NCBI GenBank assembly: GCA_964020155.1
Contig: OZ026550.1
Location: forward strand, 3,078,852-3,142,851
Source of the DNA: Chondrilla cf. caribensis
Taxonomy: Eukaryota; Porifera; Demospongiae; Chondrillida; Chondrillidae
Direction of reading: 5' to 3'
DNA length: 64,000 nt
Shown here: one piece after another, positions 44,707 to 57,379 of the stretch
Layout: each line of letters begins with the position of its first letter
Numbering within the stretch: the first letter of the stretch is position 1
The notes under the pieces: generated by a model
The model's database searches: none
What the model saw: the letters and a program-made list of their open reading frames with translations, nothing else
What the model was told of the DNA's origin: nothing
Made by a program: the position numbers and the translations under genes

Positions 44707-45942
44707 TTATTCCTTGGATAACACTCTCTTCAGCTTCTCAATGACACAGTCGACATCTTCCTGTGTGACCCACAGGTGTGTGACCACTCTCATGAGCTTT
44801 GGATCTTCTACCAACATCTTCACAGAAACTGACTTCCCGAATATTTCCATTGGTTTCTCCATTTTTTCTCCAAGTTCAAAGGCTGTCATGTCATCGCGAT
44901 CCAAGGTGAAAAATATCATATTTGAATCAATTCTGTCTGGTTCAACTGTGATGCCAAGGGATTTCAGTGAACGTAGCCCAGCTGCCAGTCTTTGGGCATT
45001 GGCGTGATCATTCTTCAGTCTTTTCTCGTAGTCTTGTAAAGCATACAAAGCCCCTGCAGCAATAATCCCCGCCTGGCGCATACCCCCTCCCAGCGATTTG
45101 CGCACATGAACAGCAGTTTTGATGAATTCCTTACTGCCTGCGAGCACACTCCCCACTGGCGCACCAAGGCCTTTTGACATACACATGCTAACCGAATCAG
45201 CATGCCTTGTGAGGACAGATGGGTGTACACCAAGAGCTACTGCTGCATTCAAAATACGAGCTCCGTCAATGTGAACCTTAAGATCGTACTTTTTAGCAAT
45301 TGCAGCTATCTTGTCCATGTACTGGGGACGAATAACGCAGCCTCCCGTCTGATTTTGGGTATTCTCGACACAGATCACTCGCGAAAAAGTCAAGTGAGGG
45401 TCATCTATCTTGTTCAGCTTCCTCTCAAGCTCTTGGAGATCCAGTGTACCATCGGGCAAGTTTCTAATAAGTCTCGGGAACACTCCGGCGATCTGGGCTA
45501 CGCCTCCCTGCTCATATAGTGATATGTGACTCTGGTCACCCAACAGTATCTCATCTCCGCGACGCTTACAGTGGACCATCACAGCGATAAGATTCCCCAT
45601 TGTACCTGTGGGAACGTAGAGGGCGTCTTCTTTCCCAAGGAGATCCGCAATTTCTCTTTGCAGTTTGTTGACTGTTGGATCTTCACCATACACGTCGTCA
45701 CCGACTTCAGCCCTGGCCATTGCCTCGCGCATCTCCTTCGTAGGTTTAGTCACAGTGTCACTTCGAACGTCGATCAATCGTGTACACTCCGAATTGTCAA
45801 TCGTATCTACAGATTTCTGCCTTTTAGCCAGAGGGCAGTCATGATCATTAATAGTTTCTGCGGCCATTTTCCTGAAGGCTAACACGCTTTGACAAATACG
45901 CCCCCGCCTAATTCGAGCATACAGCAGCTTCGATACAGCCAT
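44707..45942 (-). CDS. L-threonine aldolase (low-specificity, PLP-dependent)
   Basis: A single exon of 411 residues. The enzyme cleaves L-threonine/allo-threonine to glycine and acetaldehyde. It is a fold-type I PLP enzyme: the start of the domain [18 protein letters not shown], the [11 protein letters not shown] motif, [21 protein letters not shown] (PLP-contacting Asp) and the Schiff-base lysine K257 in [12 protein letters not shown]. Residues 1-26 are Arg-rich and could be a mitochondrial targeting sequence; M26 (MAAETINDH) is an alternative start. It is head to head with the SnoaL-like gene at 46004, 61 bp away. Its N-terminal third was copied to 63033-63411, where it is decayed. The lack of introns in a region of intron-bearing genes might point to retroposition or transfer, though coding style is not visibly foreign. 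Confidence 0.93.
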   Translation of the reverse strand: MAVSKLLYARIRRGRICQSVLAFRKMAAETINDHDCPLAKRQKSVDTIDNSECTRLIDVRSDTVTKPTKEMREAMARAEVGDDVYGEDPTVNKLQREIADLLGKEDALYVPTGTMGNLIAVMVHCKRRGDEILLGDQSHISLYEQGGVAQIAGVFPRLIRNLPDGTLDLQELERKLNKIDDPHLTFSRVICVENTQNQTGGCVIRPQYMDKIAAIAKKYDLKVHIDGARILNAAVALGVHPSVLTRHADSVSMCMSKGLGAPVGSVLAGSKEFIKTAVHVRKSLGGGMRQAGIIAAGALYALQDYEKRLKNDHANAQRLAAGLRSLKSLGITVEPDRIDSNMIFFTLDRDDMTAFELGEKMEKPMEIFGKSVSVKMLVEDPKLMRVVTHLWVTQEDVDCVIEKLKRVLSKE

Positions 45943-46003
45943 TTTCTCTAATAACTGTCTACGCCCAATTTTTTCGAGTCTAACCGAAGCAGATCCAAGG
46001 AGG
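45943..46003. promoter_or_regulatory. Bidirectional promoter, 61 bp between start codons
   Basis: The ATG of the aldolase (minus strand) and the ATG of the SnoaL-like gene (plus strand) are only 61 bp apart, so the 5' UTRs must be very short or the promoters overlap. The spacer is not TATA-like (gcccaattttttcgagtc..). The same arrangement exists in the duplicate at 63412-63462. Confidence 0.7.
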
Positions 46004-47894
46004 ATGAGTACGTCGATCTACGGCTTAATTTCGCTCAAGTGTTATAAATTATTCGAAATTATTGCTCATACCTTTACTAACACCTATAACTTGTTGCCAT
46101 ACAGGTCTGAAAGACGAAATTGAAGCTGCTAACCAAAAGTTCATGGACTTCTTCGATAAAGGCGACCCAAAGGGATTGTCCACGCTGTACACAGAGGACT
46201 GTAAGCTGATGCCATCTGGTGCTGAGACACAAATGGGAAGAGATGGTGAGGTCCATAAAAATGTACAAACTATATCCTTCATACGGTGGAATTTATCCTT
46301 CATTTTGCTTAACAATGTGTTCGGATCACCTAGAAAGAACGATAACAGCCGTTTGACGGATATTTTACAGCTTCTTGGTGACATCAGGGTGAAAAGTAGG
46401 GGTAGGGGGTAGTGTAGGGTAAAGTTAGGTTTTAGAGGTAGGGGTAGTATAGAGTTAGGGTTGGGGTTAGTGTTACGGTTAGGTTTCAGAGGTGGGAATA
46501 GGGTAGAGTTTGGTTTTAGAGGTAGGGATAGGGTAGAGTTAGGTTTTCAGTAGTAGAGGTAGGGGTATAAGGGTAGGGTAGACGTCATTGTTCGAGGAAA
46601 CGACCGTGATCGTTCTTCCTAAGTGATCCGGGTGTTCCATATGGTAGTAATTTATATAATTTGCTACAAGTAGAAATGCATTCATGGACCCTCTTATTTT
46701 TGTACCACATTAATGTTAATACCACAGTGCATTTTCCCAAATAACTGTATTCTAAGTATAGTCTACTAAACTATCAATATCAGTTTCTGTGCAGCATTAG
46801 ACCCAATGCAGGGATGCACCTGTTTAGCTTATCTGCAGGTCCTCTAACATTTATACAGTTTTAGGATATAATTTACAAATATGTGCATAATACAGTGTAG
46901 TAAGTCATGATTGCAGTTTAATTACATGAGATCGATTGCTTTTGCCTGCTTTGAAGTACTTTGGTGATTCCCAGCTTATATGTAATTCTAATGGCTTGTC
47001 AGCATTCTAACATGCTGTTATGCTAAGGACTGATCGACGTTGGTATACGTATGTGTACTACTATAATCCCCATCTTGTAGCTGTGACTAAGGTCTTTGGG
47101 TCTGTCATGACTGACATGGGAGTGAAGAAGGCTGTTCTCTCTATCGATGAAGTTGGTCCACTAACACCTGGTCCAGACATGGCTTTTGAAAGAAGCCGCT
47201 ACGAATTCTATGATGATAAGGGAGGTGTTGTGGATAAGGGCAAGTGAGTATAAGTGTTGTATGGAAATGGCACATTTCAAGTCCAGGGTATAGTACCAAA
47301 ATATGGGTTATTTGAATTCTCGGCAGAATGCCTAAACTAAATCACCAAACCCATTAGGTCACTCCACAGATTACTCGAGGACATCTGGCAAGTTTGGCCT
47401 TGACCACCCTCATACTTCTAGTAAGATTGTCATTACCACTTCGTAGTTGCACATATTAACCCTACATGTTATAAGCAACACCCCCACTAAATGACTGTTC
47501 CTGTATAATGGGTTCTGGTTTACAAAATCAGATGCTGCATAGAACTTGCACACAAGTGCAAACAGACCCTTCGCCAGAAGTTGGTTGATGTAGAGGCTGG
47601 CTTGCTATTCTAGTCAGTGTTGACAATATCCACCATTTTGTGGTGATGCAATATTTAAATGGCCACTTCCTAAAGAGGCATAGTATTGAGTATAAAATGG
47701 CCCTACCACTGTACTGTAAAATGTCTCTTTTTCGTATTCGTTATTGTATTCTCAACTCTTATAATAATCTGCACAGGTTGTTATAATTTCGTTGTCCTCA
47801 TTGTAGATATGTTGTGATTTGGAAGAAAGTGAATGGAGATTGGTTCCTGTACATTGACATATTCAATACCAACACCCCTCCAAGCCAGATGTGA
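46004..47894 (+). CDS. SnoaL/NTF2-like (DUF4440-type) small protein
   Basis: Four coding exons, 46004-46007 (just ATGA), 46105-46245, 47081-47243 and 47807-47894, give 131 residues in consistent phase. The first exon codes only Met and one base before a gtacgt donor. The product starts MSLKDEIEAANQKFMDFFDK, then LSTLYTEDCKLMPSG, GRDAVTKVFGSVMTDMG, and ends KYVVIWKKVNGDWFLYIDIF. This is the alpha+beta cone fold of DUF4440/SnoaL-like proteins, known as ketosteroid-isomerase-like stand-alone domains; their substrates in animals are mostly unknown. No signal peptide. A MITE (46323-46631) sits in intron 2. A truncated pseudogene copy lies at 63463 onward. Confidence 0.82.
46323..46631. mobile_element. 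TIR element with telomere-like internal repeats, copy 2
   Basis: It opens ggatcacctagaaagaacg and closes cgttcttcctaagtgatcc(gg). The interior is a degenerate array of gggtagag, gttaggtttt and aggggtag units. It is the inverse orientation of copy 1 (4682-4956). gtgttc flanks both sides (46317-46322 and 46632-46637), and the paralogous empty site at 63767-63772 has one gtgttc, so a target duplication of about 6 bp is supported. It lies in intron 2 of the SnoaL-like gene. Confidence 0.85.
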
Positions 47895-49023
47895 CACGTG
47901 TAGTTATTTGATGTACTAGGATTCTGCCATCCAACATAAAATGCACTGTAGTTCTATGCATTTAATCTGACAGAGTAGCCTATTAGCCTCTGTTTAGCCT
48001 TAATTCTATTATGTCTTTGAATTTTCAATTTTTTGCAGTTTATCACTGTGTTTGCGACATTTCATTCTGTGACGATGTTACCATTGTGTATATTATCTAT
48101 GATGATATCAGGCCTCCCTACCTCAATGCACGTTATCAGGATTGAGTTGCTATTGTTGTGCTGCAAAATTATCCTGGGCACCCCATATCTCCCACACTTG
48201 GACTTCTGGTAACTGGAACTCAATTTTGCAGTAGTTATGTAATAGTGGAGAGCCGATCGGTTATAAACTCTAAATTGAAGATGAATATATCAAGCCTCAA
48301 TTTCAGAAGACATTGAATTGTCTTCGGCAGCAAAGGTGTCCTATGCTGGGGTGTGCTTGTAATGACTTGTTAGACTATTTTTACACGCCATGAACTTACA
48401 GTATTTGTGCCTGAAGAAACCCAAGAAGGATAATGTGTTGCACCGAGTAAGTATTACTACTACTTATAACACATGCAAGTTCATGGTGTGTGAAAACGGT
48501 CCTACCATAATAAGTACTATGTATAATATTGTCCGATATATCAAACAAGAAAGTATTCACACAACATTAAACTATATATTATGTGGCTTAAACATATAAA
48601 TGAATATAATGCATACAGGCTTGTTATAGCGATTTCTGCCATTACTAGCTTTGCAAAGGCAAAGACTCACACCATTTGCAGTGGGACCTCCACCTGTCAT
48701 TATTGAGGTTTGCTGATAATAATATAATATGTGGCATCTACTATTTATTGCATATTATTGTCTATAACTATTAATAAGACATAATAATTTGTATTATATT
48801 ATTATAGATAAATTTGTATGCAATCATACATTAAATGATTACAATCACCAATATAATTATGTCATCTATTCGTGCATTCTAGTATATTATTATTTACTAC
48901 CATTCACTGAATCTACAGACATACAACCTTAAATGTATGTCTATAATGTGTGCATAATAATCAATGCTCAAATACAAGGATCCACTATGTTAATAAAACT
49001 TCACAGAATTACAGATCGAGTTT
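47895..49023. other. Intergenic between convergent genes
   Basis: 3' flanks of the SnoaL-like gene and of the minus-strand coiled-coil gene. AT-rich, with only short frames (e.g. 48390-48599) lacking splice context or domains. Confidence 0.5.
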
Positions 49024-52000
49024 TTACTTCATTTCTACTATGACTTGCCCAGGCAGGAAAACATGCACTTTTGAATGAACTGCTGTGAGCAGTATTGGTT
49101 GGAGATAATATTCTATGGGCCATCCATCCACATTTGCTTTGTCTCCATGCATCTTAGTAATTTTATGGCTTTGTCTCACTTGCAAAGTAGTGTACCTTTC
49201 ATCAAACGTTTTCAACTCCATCCAAGTTACCACAGGGTTGGAGGACATGAGCATCTCAACGATCAGCTCAGCTGACTTAGTGGCAAATTCTTCGTAGTTA
49301 CAAGGTTGATGGGGTTCGATACGTGACTGAAGGGCTTCCAGAAATCTCTGTGAAAATAGTATACACCAGGTACATTAGCTGATTTGATACATACATACGT
49401 CATGCATTACTTGTCTAACACCATATGCACTATTAAAATGATAGTAGTAAGTGAGAGTAGCATCAATATCATGTATTTTTTGCCCCTTGCAATAGCATGA
49501 CAGTTTTCAGCATGATTTATAAACTTACATTCAACAGTGACCTATTTTATTCAGCTGGCCTACTTATCATAATATTATTATTATTAATCTTACATACTAT
49601 AGATTATTGAGGATTATAGTCATCATACTACTGAATTACTGAACACCAATGTAAGACTACAGTAACAGTGCTCACAATGATTCATGTCTTATTAGTTGCA
49701 TATTGTAAATAGTCCATTATCTACTGTAGAAAACTAGTACACTTTAAAATAGATAATAAGATTTCTTCTTTCTGTGGTACATATATTCCTTCGGAGTCCC
49801 AGATTGTTTGTGATGTAGGCAAATGCATACGTGTATAGCTAAAACTTTATATGAGATTAGAGAATCACATTGTTTGAGGAGTACCTGTATCATCTATGGC
49901 TCACGTACTCACAATATAAACATTGATCACAGAGGTTTTTGTACAGTTCAAAATGCCACAGCTCAATCAGCTTCTTTTGCAGCAGTTTCCTTGGGTTGAC
50001 AGATAATAACATTTGGCAACTATGTTACAAAAGCCTATTTGGTCTGTGATGAACTATGGAGGAGTAGTTGAAAGAATAGTATAGAATTCTATTACTATTA
50101 GTAATAGAATAGTAATTCAAGAGGAATGGAGGAGGTAATGTAAGGTGGAAGTCATATGGTATATTAAGAATCTTACAGTAACCAATACTTATGCATGTCA
50201 TGTGCACCAACCTTTTGGGCCATTTTAGCTAACATCTGTGGATACTCTTTGTTCTTTGAGAGAAAATGAGCTTTTAGCGACATGATGCAATTAAACAAAT
50301 TCCATTCGTCAACAGAAAAGTCATCACGATTGCCATAAGTAGCCCCACAGTGGAAAACATACACAAGACGATCAATTTTGGAGTCCTATGGAGGAGATTT
50401 TAAATATTTGATAATAAATTTTTATTATAAGAACTCGTTATGCAGACTCAAAAGTATAATATACTAGGTATAGATGAAATCATGTAGCCTTACTTTCTCT
50501 GCATCCAACTTTTTACGGGCCTTCACAACATTCGCTTGAAGGTTATTCTCTTCAGCAAATTTTGACACACTTAAAGCCATAAACTCGGCTGCATACTCCA
50601 ACGTTTCCTGCCAAATGTATGATAACAAAATTCTAGCAAATTCAAATAGTAATTTATGTGTACAAGCGTAATAATAATAATTATTATGTTGCATGTTAGA
50701 AACATTATACAATCATGTTAATTGTGTAATAATAATTACACCTGTGATTCAGTAGTATAAATTACTATATTCATGCAAATTTCCAAATATTAGCTAAGGA
50801 GGTTTAAAATTACTATATAGCAAATTTCAATATTACAAAGAAAAGTAGTAGTATACAAATCAAACAGTTTTCTGTTGATACTGCTTCCAGCATTGTAATT
50901 ACTTCAAGATCAGTTTTATTATTCAAAGTTTTGACTGATAATGTACGTACTTTATTGCTAAGTCTCTCATATAGTATGAACCATACAAGATTAGTACTAT
51001 ACTGATAATAAGTAACTTACACAAAATAGTTTAGCAACCACAATCTGGACTCTTTTTGCACCATCTCCGAACATATTGACGAATGCATTGAGTTGACTTG
51101 AAAAATATTGCTCAATACCAGTCTCGAGATCAGTCCTTTCACCAGGGTCTTGGAGATTACCAGCCAATTTAGCTTGATGCAGTTTTTGACCACGCTCCCT
51201 ATATAATATCAGACACAATGTTATGCAGGATCAAGTTGATATATATAAGATGTAAAATATTCATTTATTGTAAGCATAAACAGATAAAGGTAAACCGAAG
51301 ATGTATTCTATTAACTGCATACATTCAAATATATTATATACATGTACTCCACACTACAGGTAAGTGTGGTAAAGGCACCATATTTATGGTAAACCAAATT
51401 ATAATGTATATTATTAATATATATTTTTGACTGATTTACATGTCATAGAAAATAAAATTGTTGATATCAGTACTCTAGCAAAGTAAATAATCAATTTTCA
51501 GACACCTCGCTCTAATCAACAGCTAATGCTATTGTCTAGAAACAAAATTTGTTTTGTAGGTTTTGGTTGATGTTCCTTGCATGTAAGGGATTAATTGTAT
51601 GGTTATTGTATGTCTCTACCAAACTTGTTTGAATACTCTGCACAGAACACTTCTAAAATCTCTCCATAAATGCCCTTCACCCCAGGGTCTACTTTAAAAT
51701 GTGAAAGTATGGAATCAATCCATCCACTATTGACTAAACCTAAGCCACTCATCCTCCCCTCATTGAATAATCAATTTTGGATACATTTAGTATACGCAAG
51801 CATAGGAGACAGTCACCTTCTCAATACAGGCCCTCGGGCACTAATATTACCCTCGGTGCTTTGCTCTTCAGGCAATATTGGTGCTTTCAGTCCTGCATTT
51901 TGGCCATTGACCACCCATCCATACATTATATATGATATACAACTGACCTGTTTAAATCACCTTGGAGCTTTTCAACTTTAGCTTGAAGTTTAGCATTTTC

Positions 52001-53288
52001 TGACAGTAGAGACTGGTAAGAATACTCAACAGAACTATTGAAGATAATAAATCATAAGATCTAACATTGCATTGCCAATATGCAAAAACCTTAATCTTAC
52101 ATACCGAAGCTGTGAAATCTGATTTCGAAGTACTTCCATCCTATAAACATGAAAAACAGCATTCATATGTCATATCATGTTAATAGATGATGTTATAATA
52201 CATCCAATTATCCATATAATGCTATATAAAACCACTTCTCTCATACTAAATTACCTATACCTGTGAAGTAGCCATACCACCAAATCTAATAATTGTATTA
52301 TATGAATCTTGCTGCATAGTTTACTAACATTTTTATTATTGCTGAATATTTTTCACCATGATGTTCCGCTGGAAGTCTTCCGAATACTTTTAGATAAGCT
52401 TGAACACAGTCATCAGGTGAGCTTGGACCCTCTCCAAAGCTTAAAAAATTCGATCTAGTAATATAATATTATAGATATACGTACAGTTATGGTATAATTG
52501 TAATTGTTTTTATAGTGCACAGAAAACACACATACAGCCTTAAACATAACCGCACAAACAACAATCATACAATGGACATACATGGAACTGACATAGCCCC
52601 CCAAAGTTCCAGAAAAAGTTTTAGAAGTCTTCTCTGAACTATAGTATAATAGAATGAGAGGGAAATGATCGACTGATGAATTGTATTAATCTTGAAACAT
52701 GACTCTGATAATGTCTTTTTAATTTGTAGACATGAATTAACCATATTAAATAAAGACACTCTATCACACTTCATCATAAAAATAGCCATGATAATGTTTC
52801 TTACAAGACAAAAATTTTTAATAAACATTATGTACAATTGAAGTAAAATTATCAGAACTACAGTAGCCACCATACTCTGGCCATTTACTTCACTACTTAA
52901 TGGTATTATACAACCTTCTGTGTAAACTAAACAAACGTTGATGGAATATGCATGTTCGAAGCCCATTGAATGTATCGGAGTGTTTTCTGGAATAACACAA
53001 AAAATATTTTGTAGTGATTAGTTTCAGTATTTCCTATCATAAATGCAAAACTATACAATGCTGTTATGTTGCAATTGTCAATCATTCGTGAAGCCTATAT
53101 TAAAGCTGATTTTTAAAAACTGTAATTGCAACTTGCAGTTTGGTATGGCTGCTGCACTTAAAAATTTAAAGTTTTCAATACCAGCATGCAGCATTGTATA
53201 CATACGTACATGCATGTCGTTCCCATGAAACTATTTAATAATAATGTGCATAATATATACCTTCTGCACTCTTCATCTTTTAGGATTT
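49024..53288 (-). CDS. Coiled-coil protein, possibly mitochondria-eating protein (MIEAP/SPATA18)-like; 5' end missing
   Basis: Eight phase-consistent exons: 53261-53288, 52329-52454, 52105-52140, 51948-52034, 51021-51198, 50494-50607, 50212-50385, 49024-49347. They yield about 355 residues ending GQVIVEMK. The N-terminal exon(s) upstream of 53288 were not found. Visible features are SSPDDCVQAYLKVFGRLP, a short coiled coil (SQLRSVEYSYQSLLSENAKL, KVEKLQGDLN), a helical middle with FVNMFGDGAKRVQIVVAKLF, and a C-terminal domain with AELIVEMLMSSNPVVTWME, FDERYT, and YYLQPILLTAVHSKVHVFLPG. That C-terminal pattern (helical bundle, then P.L....KV...G.V) resembles the MIEAP C-terminal domain, which acts in mitochondrial quality control. 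The resemblance is from memory and weak. The exon structure itself is well supported. Confidence 0.7.
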
Positions 53289-54239
53289 CTGCAAATTCAA
53301 GAAGAAGACTTGAATTAGTACCAAAAGGTATATACAGCTGTTTCCATACAACGCTAATTATTGCTATTGACCTTCAATTAGTCTGTTTACTATAGCTTAT
53401 TGTAGGTGTAATTTCTTTCGTTCAGTAATGTATACTAGGCTCATTAGTTGGGGACGCATGGGCAGCCTCAAACCCATCTGAGAGTTGCATGCATGTACAT
53501 ACTTCAGTGTTTTTGTCTCATTTGAATGGGATATAAAGTCATAGTTTATACAAACATTGATAAACTCCCACCACTTGGGAATAATATTAACAACCAAAGC
53601 CCAGGGCACCAACCCCCTTACTTTGCCTGTGAGGGGTAGGGTGGGGTTCACATTGATAGGTGCTTGACTTGACTTGAGAATTTTGTAAGAAAAGCAATGA
53701 TGACCAGTGTATGTGTGTGGTCAACAAGGAATCTGCCATGTTTTCGTTACTGCACTTGCTCCATTCGCTGTACGTTCACTCCCCCAGTGATGATTTCAGG
53801 GAATGGATTACCAGTTGGACTGCATTATGATTCAAAAGAGGGTGATGTTGTGTCATTGTGCCCTTCCACTTCTATATAGTGACAATGAAGAACAATATTC
53901 TGCACAATTAATTACTTTTAATTCGTGATCATGTATTATTAATTTACCACTTGTATTCAATTGTTGTACACATTCTAACATTCATGTTACAATAAAATTA
54001 ATAATGTATTTCAAGTTAAAGAGTGCAGTCTTTGGTCAATCGTGTATTCCTTGTATTCTTGCTCAATATTGAATTCTATCAATTTATCACTGATCCTGCC
54101 TCTATATTTCTTTCATTCCATCTATTTCCTGAAATTGTCATATGAATGAATACTTATGTTAGTGTAGTGCATGTACTTCCTCCCAGGGACATATAAACAA
54201 GTGTTTTTCAAGACCATGTCCCTGTAGTTTAAATTCCAA
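53289..54239. other. Upstream region of the coiled-coil gene, repeat-like
   Basis: The missing 5' exon(s) of the minus-strand gene should lie here or beyond. 53420-53680 has the look of an interspersed repeat (ggggtagggtggggttcac). A + strand frame at 53697-53879 (Cys-rich, ends SLCPSTSI) looks faintly coding but has no identified partners. Confidence 0.4.
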
Positions 54240-56270
54240 TCGTCCCTCTGTTGAAGGGACTAGATGTAATCCACTGTGTTGTGGAATACACATTGCCTTT
54301 TCAAATTTGTGGCAAATTCACTCACAATTGGTGCAGCATGAGATATTTTCTCAATAGTGGCCTCACTGACATGGGGAGCAAAAGAGTTGATGTCATCATT
54401 AAAATTGCGATTAATGCACAACTCATTTACATAACCACATCAAAAATGGATGGAGAAGCTGGGCTATCTGGTTTTGATGCAGGCACCTAAGCTTGGAAGA
54501 GACTTTTGCTCTTCTTTTGGTGCATGCTCAAATGATTTATGCTCAGCCATAGCAGCCATTGCAAAACAACTATGTACCACATACGTTGATCCAACTTGCA
54601 TTTTAGTCCTAGTAGCTGGAAGACTAATTGCCTTAGACAAATGTTCTGGCATAAGACCAATTGGGATTGGAGAAACCCTTTGTTGATTAATTGCCCATCC
54701 AATATCATGTGTTCTAAGAGAAAATATCAAAACTGCAGCAGGACATTTACAACTTTGCGTTAGACAAGAGTCTGGTTGCAAAGCAGCCATACATGCCATA
54801 AAGGAATGGTAGACGAACTTACAAATGATGCATTGCTTCTCATTGATGCATCAAATGCTATTAACAACCTAAACAGAGAAACAGCAGTGCAAAACATCTC
54901 TGTATTATGTCCATCCTCAGCTACGGTGATTATTAACACCTACTGCTCTGACATACCAATGTTCATTGGTGACGAGACTATATTGTTTCAAGAAGGAACA
55001 ACTCAAGGAGATCCTTTGGCTATGGCAATGTATGCCATTGCCACCACCCCCTTGTCCAAAAACTTAGGAGTACCGACACCCATCAGATTTGGTATGCTGA
55101 TGATGGATCTGCCACTTCCAAATTACATAACTTGAAGGCCTGGAGGGATCGACTTATAACTTCTAGCTCCTGATTTTGGTTATTACCCCAATGCATCATA
55201 GTCATTGTTGGTAGTGAAAGAAGAGAAATAACAAAGCCTGCAATATGTTTCAGGACACAGACATCCAAATCACAACTGATGGTCAACGATACCTTGGAAT
55301 TAGCCTTGGATCTGCCTTTTTTGCTGAAAGCTACACAAAGACAAAGGTTTCAAATTGGAAAATGAACTTATTCACCTAATAGTATGCAACATAGCCACCT
55401 CTCAGCCCCATGTTGCTTGTGCTGCCTTCACCCATGGATTAGTTCATAGGTGGACCTTCTTGGCAAGAACCATTGAAGAAATTGCACATCTATTCCAACC
55501 TCTAGAAGACATTGTTCTCCACAAATTCATCCAAGCTCTGAAAGGAATAAGTGGTATTAGCGAAGAGGAAAGAAATGGCCCTCCCAGTATGGTTAGGAGG
55601 TCTTGGCATTGTCAACTCTGTCCAACAAGCCCACCACCATTACCAAGCCTCCAAGAAGATTACATCAGCACTAACGTCACAAATACAGAAGCAAGCCACA
55701 ACAATCCCCCTTCAAACAAATGAAGTCATCACTAAAGCAAAAAGTGAGGTCAGATAAACAGAAACGAGGCATCCAAGGGTTAGAAAATGTATCGAAGAAT
55801 ATGAATCACACTCCGCAGCAGTCACTAGCCCTATTGAAATATAATGGAGCTTCCAACTGGCTATCTGTCCTGCCCATTGATGAACATGGCTTTGCTCTAC
55901 ACAAGGGGGATTTTCGTGACATCCTCTGCCTTAGAGAGACCTCAACACCTTCCCAGCCAATGTGTACATGGCAAACCCTTTTCTGTAGTGCATGTCCTGA
56001 GTTGCAATTGTGGTGGCTTTCCCAATAAGAGACATAATGAGCTACGAGATCTTAATGCTAGCTTATTGGATGAGATTTGTACATGAGTGGGTATTGAGCC
56101 AAGGCTTTAACCTCTATCAAATGAGCAGTTGCGATTGAAATCAGAAAAAGTTGAAGGTGGTGCCAGACTGCATGGATGCAATAAAGGAGGACTTTTGGGG
56201 TACAAGATAATGTGCATTTTTCAATGTCAGGGTGTTTAACCCGTTAGCACTGAGTCTGATAAACACCTCA
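54240..56270 (+). pseudogene. Decayed reverse transcriptase (cnidarian/sponge-type retroelement)
   Basis: Fragments in shifting frames follow the order of an RT: LIALDKCSGIRPIGIGE (about 54610-54680), LLLIDASNAINNLNRETA (about 54835-54890), QEGTTQGDPLAMAMYA (about 54990-55040), a degraded FADD-like box near 55090, NWLSVLPIDEHGFALHKGDF (about 55856-55915), CNCGGFPNKRHNELRDLNA (about 56005-56065) and GGARLHGCNKGG (about 56157-56195). Multiple stops and frameshifts separate them. It belongs to a different RT family from the intact element at 17.3-20.4 kb and is clearly an old dead copy. Confidence 0.85.
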
Positions 56271-57379
56271 ATTGTCACCCTTTACCGACAAAAGAACAGC
56301 TGGTGGAGGTAAATGGCATAAATAGTATATGTGGTAGACTGGGATGTATGGGGTGAGAGAACTGGGATTTGTGATGGACTAGACATACTCACAAGCAAGT
56401 GGCGTAAAATAGGGAAAGTATCAGGATCCTCGATGACCAACCTGTTGTGGCGCTTGATGACGAAGTCCGAGATTTAGATGTGCCATATTGAAAAGGCTGA
56501 TGCATTCGCGTAGATTGTGATGGTGAAGAGGTATATATACATAGGTCGTGGTGGGAGCAAAGACAAGCGGAGACAACTGATCCTCCTAGTTATTTAGTTG
56601 ACAAATGCGCTTTGCCAAAGGTGATCTAGCACCAGGAGAACTAGTAGTAGGTGTTAGAAAGCCTTTACCAGGCGATCGCATTAGAAGACAGAATATATTG
56701 TGACAGTCGAGGTCTTCATTTTCATAGATAAATCCCGTTTCTTCACTTCGAGATCATCTGCTGCCTTCTTAAGATACATCACCATATCTTATAATAAGTC
56801 CGACATAAACGAGGATTATCTGATTTGGTGAAATTCAGTTGCATCAGCTGGAACAGTGCGAAACATTTCCATTAGTAAGGGAACGCTTGCAGCAAATCTA
56901 GCAAAAATGACCACATCTGGCCTCCATAATCACATGAAAGTCCTTCATTAGGCAGTACGGTCCCTCAGAGGTAGTCATCACTAATAGCTAAAATTGGATA
57001 ACCACTTAGCAGTGATCGACAAGGTAAAGGTACATGTGATCGAAGCAAGACCGTCCTTCCCCTTTCCGCCTCTAGGGCGTGTGCGCGGAACCGCCTAACG
57101 TGACAGACGATCCGAGCACCGAAATGGCGTCGGTATACCTATAGACTACCATTATATTGTTCAATTTCTGCTGTACATGTGGTCAAGGGCCGCTTTGGCT
57201 ATGACCGTGATGATGACAATTAAAGGCGTGACAAAATTGGCACGCAGATACACATAACCAAAGATCCTATGGTAGTTACTTTTTAACTGGAGTTTTATTA
57301 CAGTATCTTATTGTTACTTCGATTGGAGTAATAATAAGTGTGAACAAACTTGTAAACTTTGCATTATGATGATACGTAC
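56271..57379. other. Unassigned, possibly more repeat remnants
   Basis: Mixed composition with local GC-rich patches (57060-57130). Short minus-strand frames near 56400-56600 look coding-like (NLRECISLFNMAHLNLGLR) but carry stops and no coherent splice model. This may be the far end of the dead retroelement or another relic. The second exon of the FN3-like gene may also lie here. Confidence 0.35.

Larger units (their letters stand above)
45612..46886. repeat. Source copy of a segmental duplication (aldolase/SnoaL promoter region)
   Basis: This stretch is matched in the same orientation by 63033 to the window end. It covers the first third of the aldolase, the shared promoter, SnoaL exons 1-2 and part of intron 2. 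The other copy lacks the TIR element at 46323-46631 and has indels that break both reading frames. Confidence 0.9.

Noticed and set aside
52565..52966. 133-residue minus-strand ORF
   Set aside because: Its hydrophobic, AT-driven composition lies in an intron of the coiled-coil gene; the flanking exons join correctly without it.
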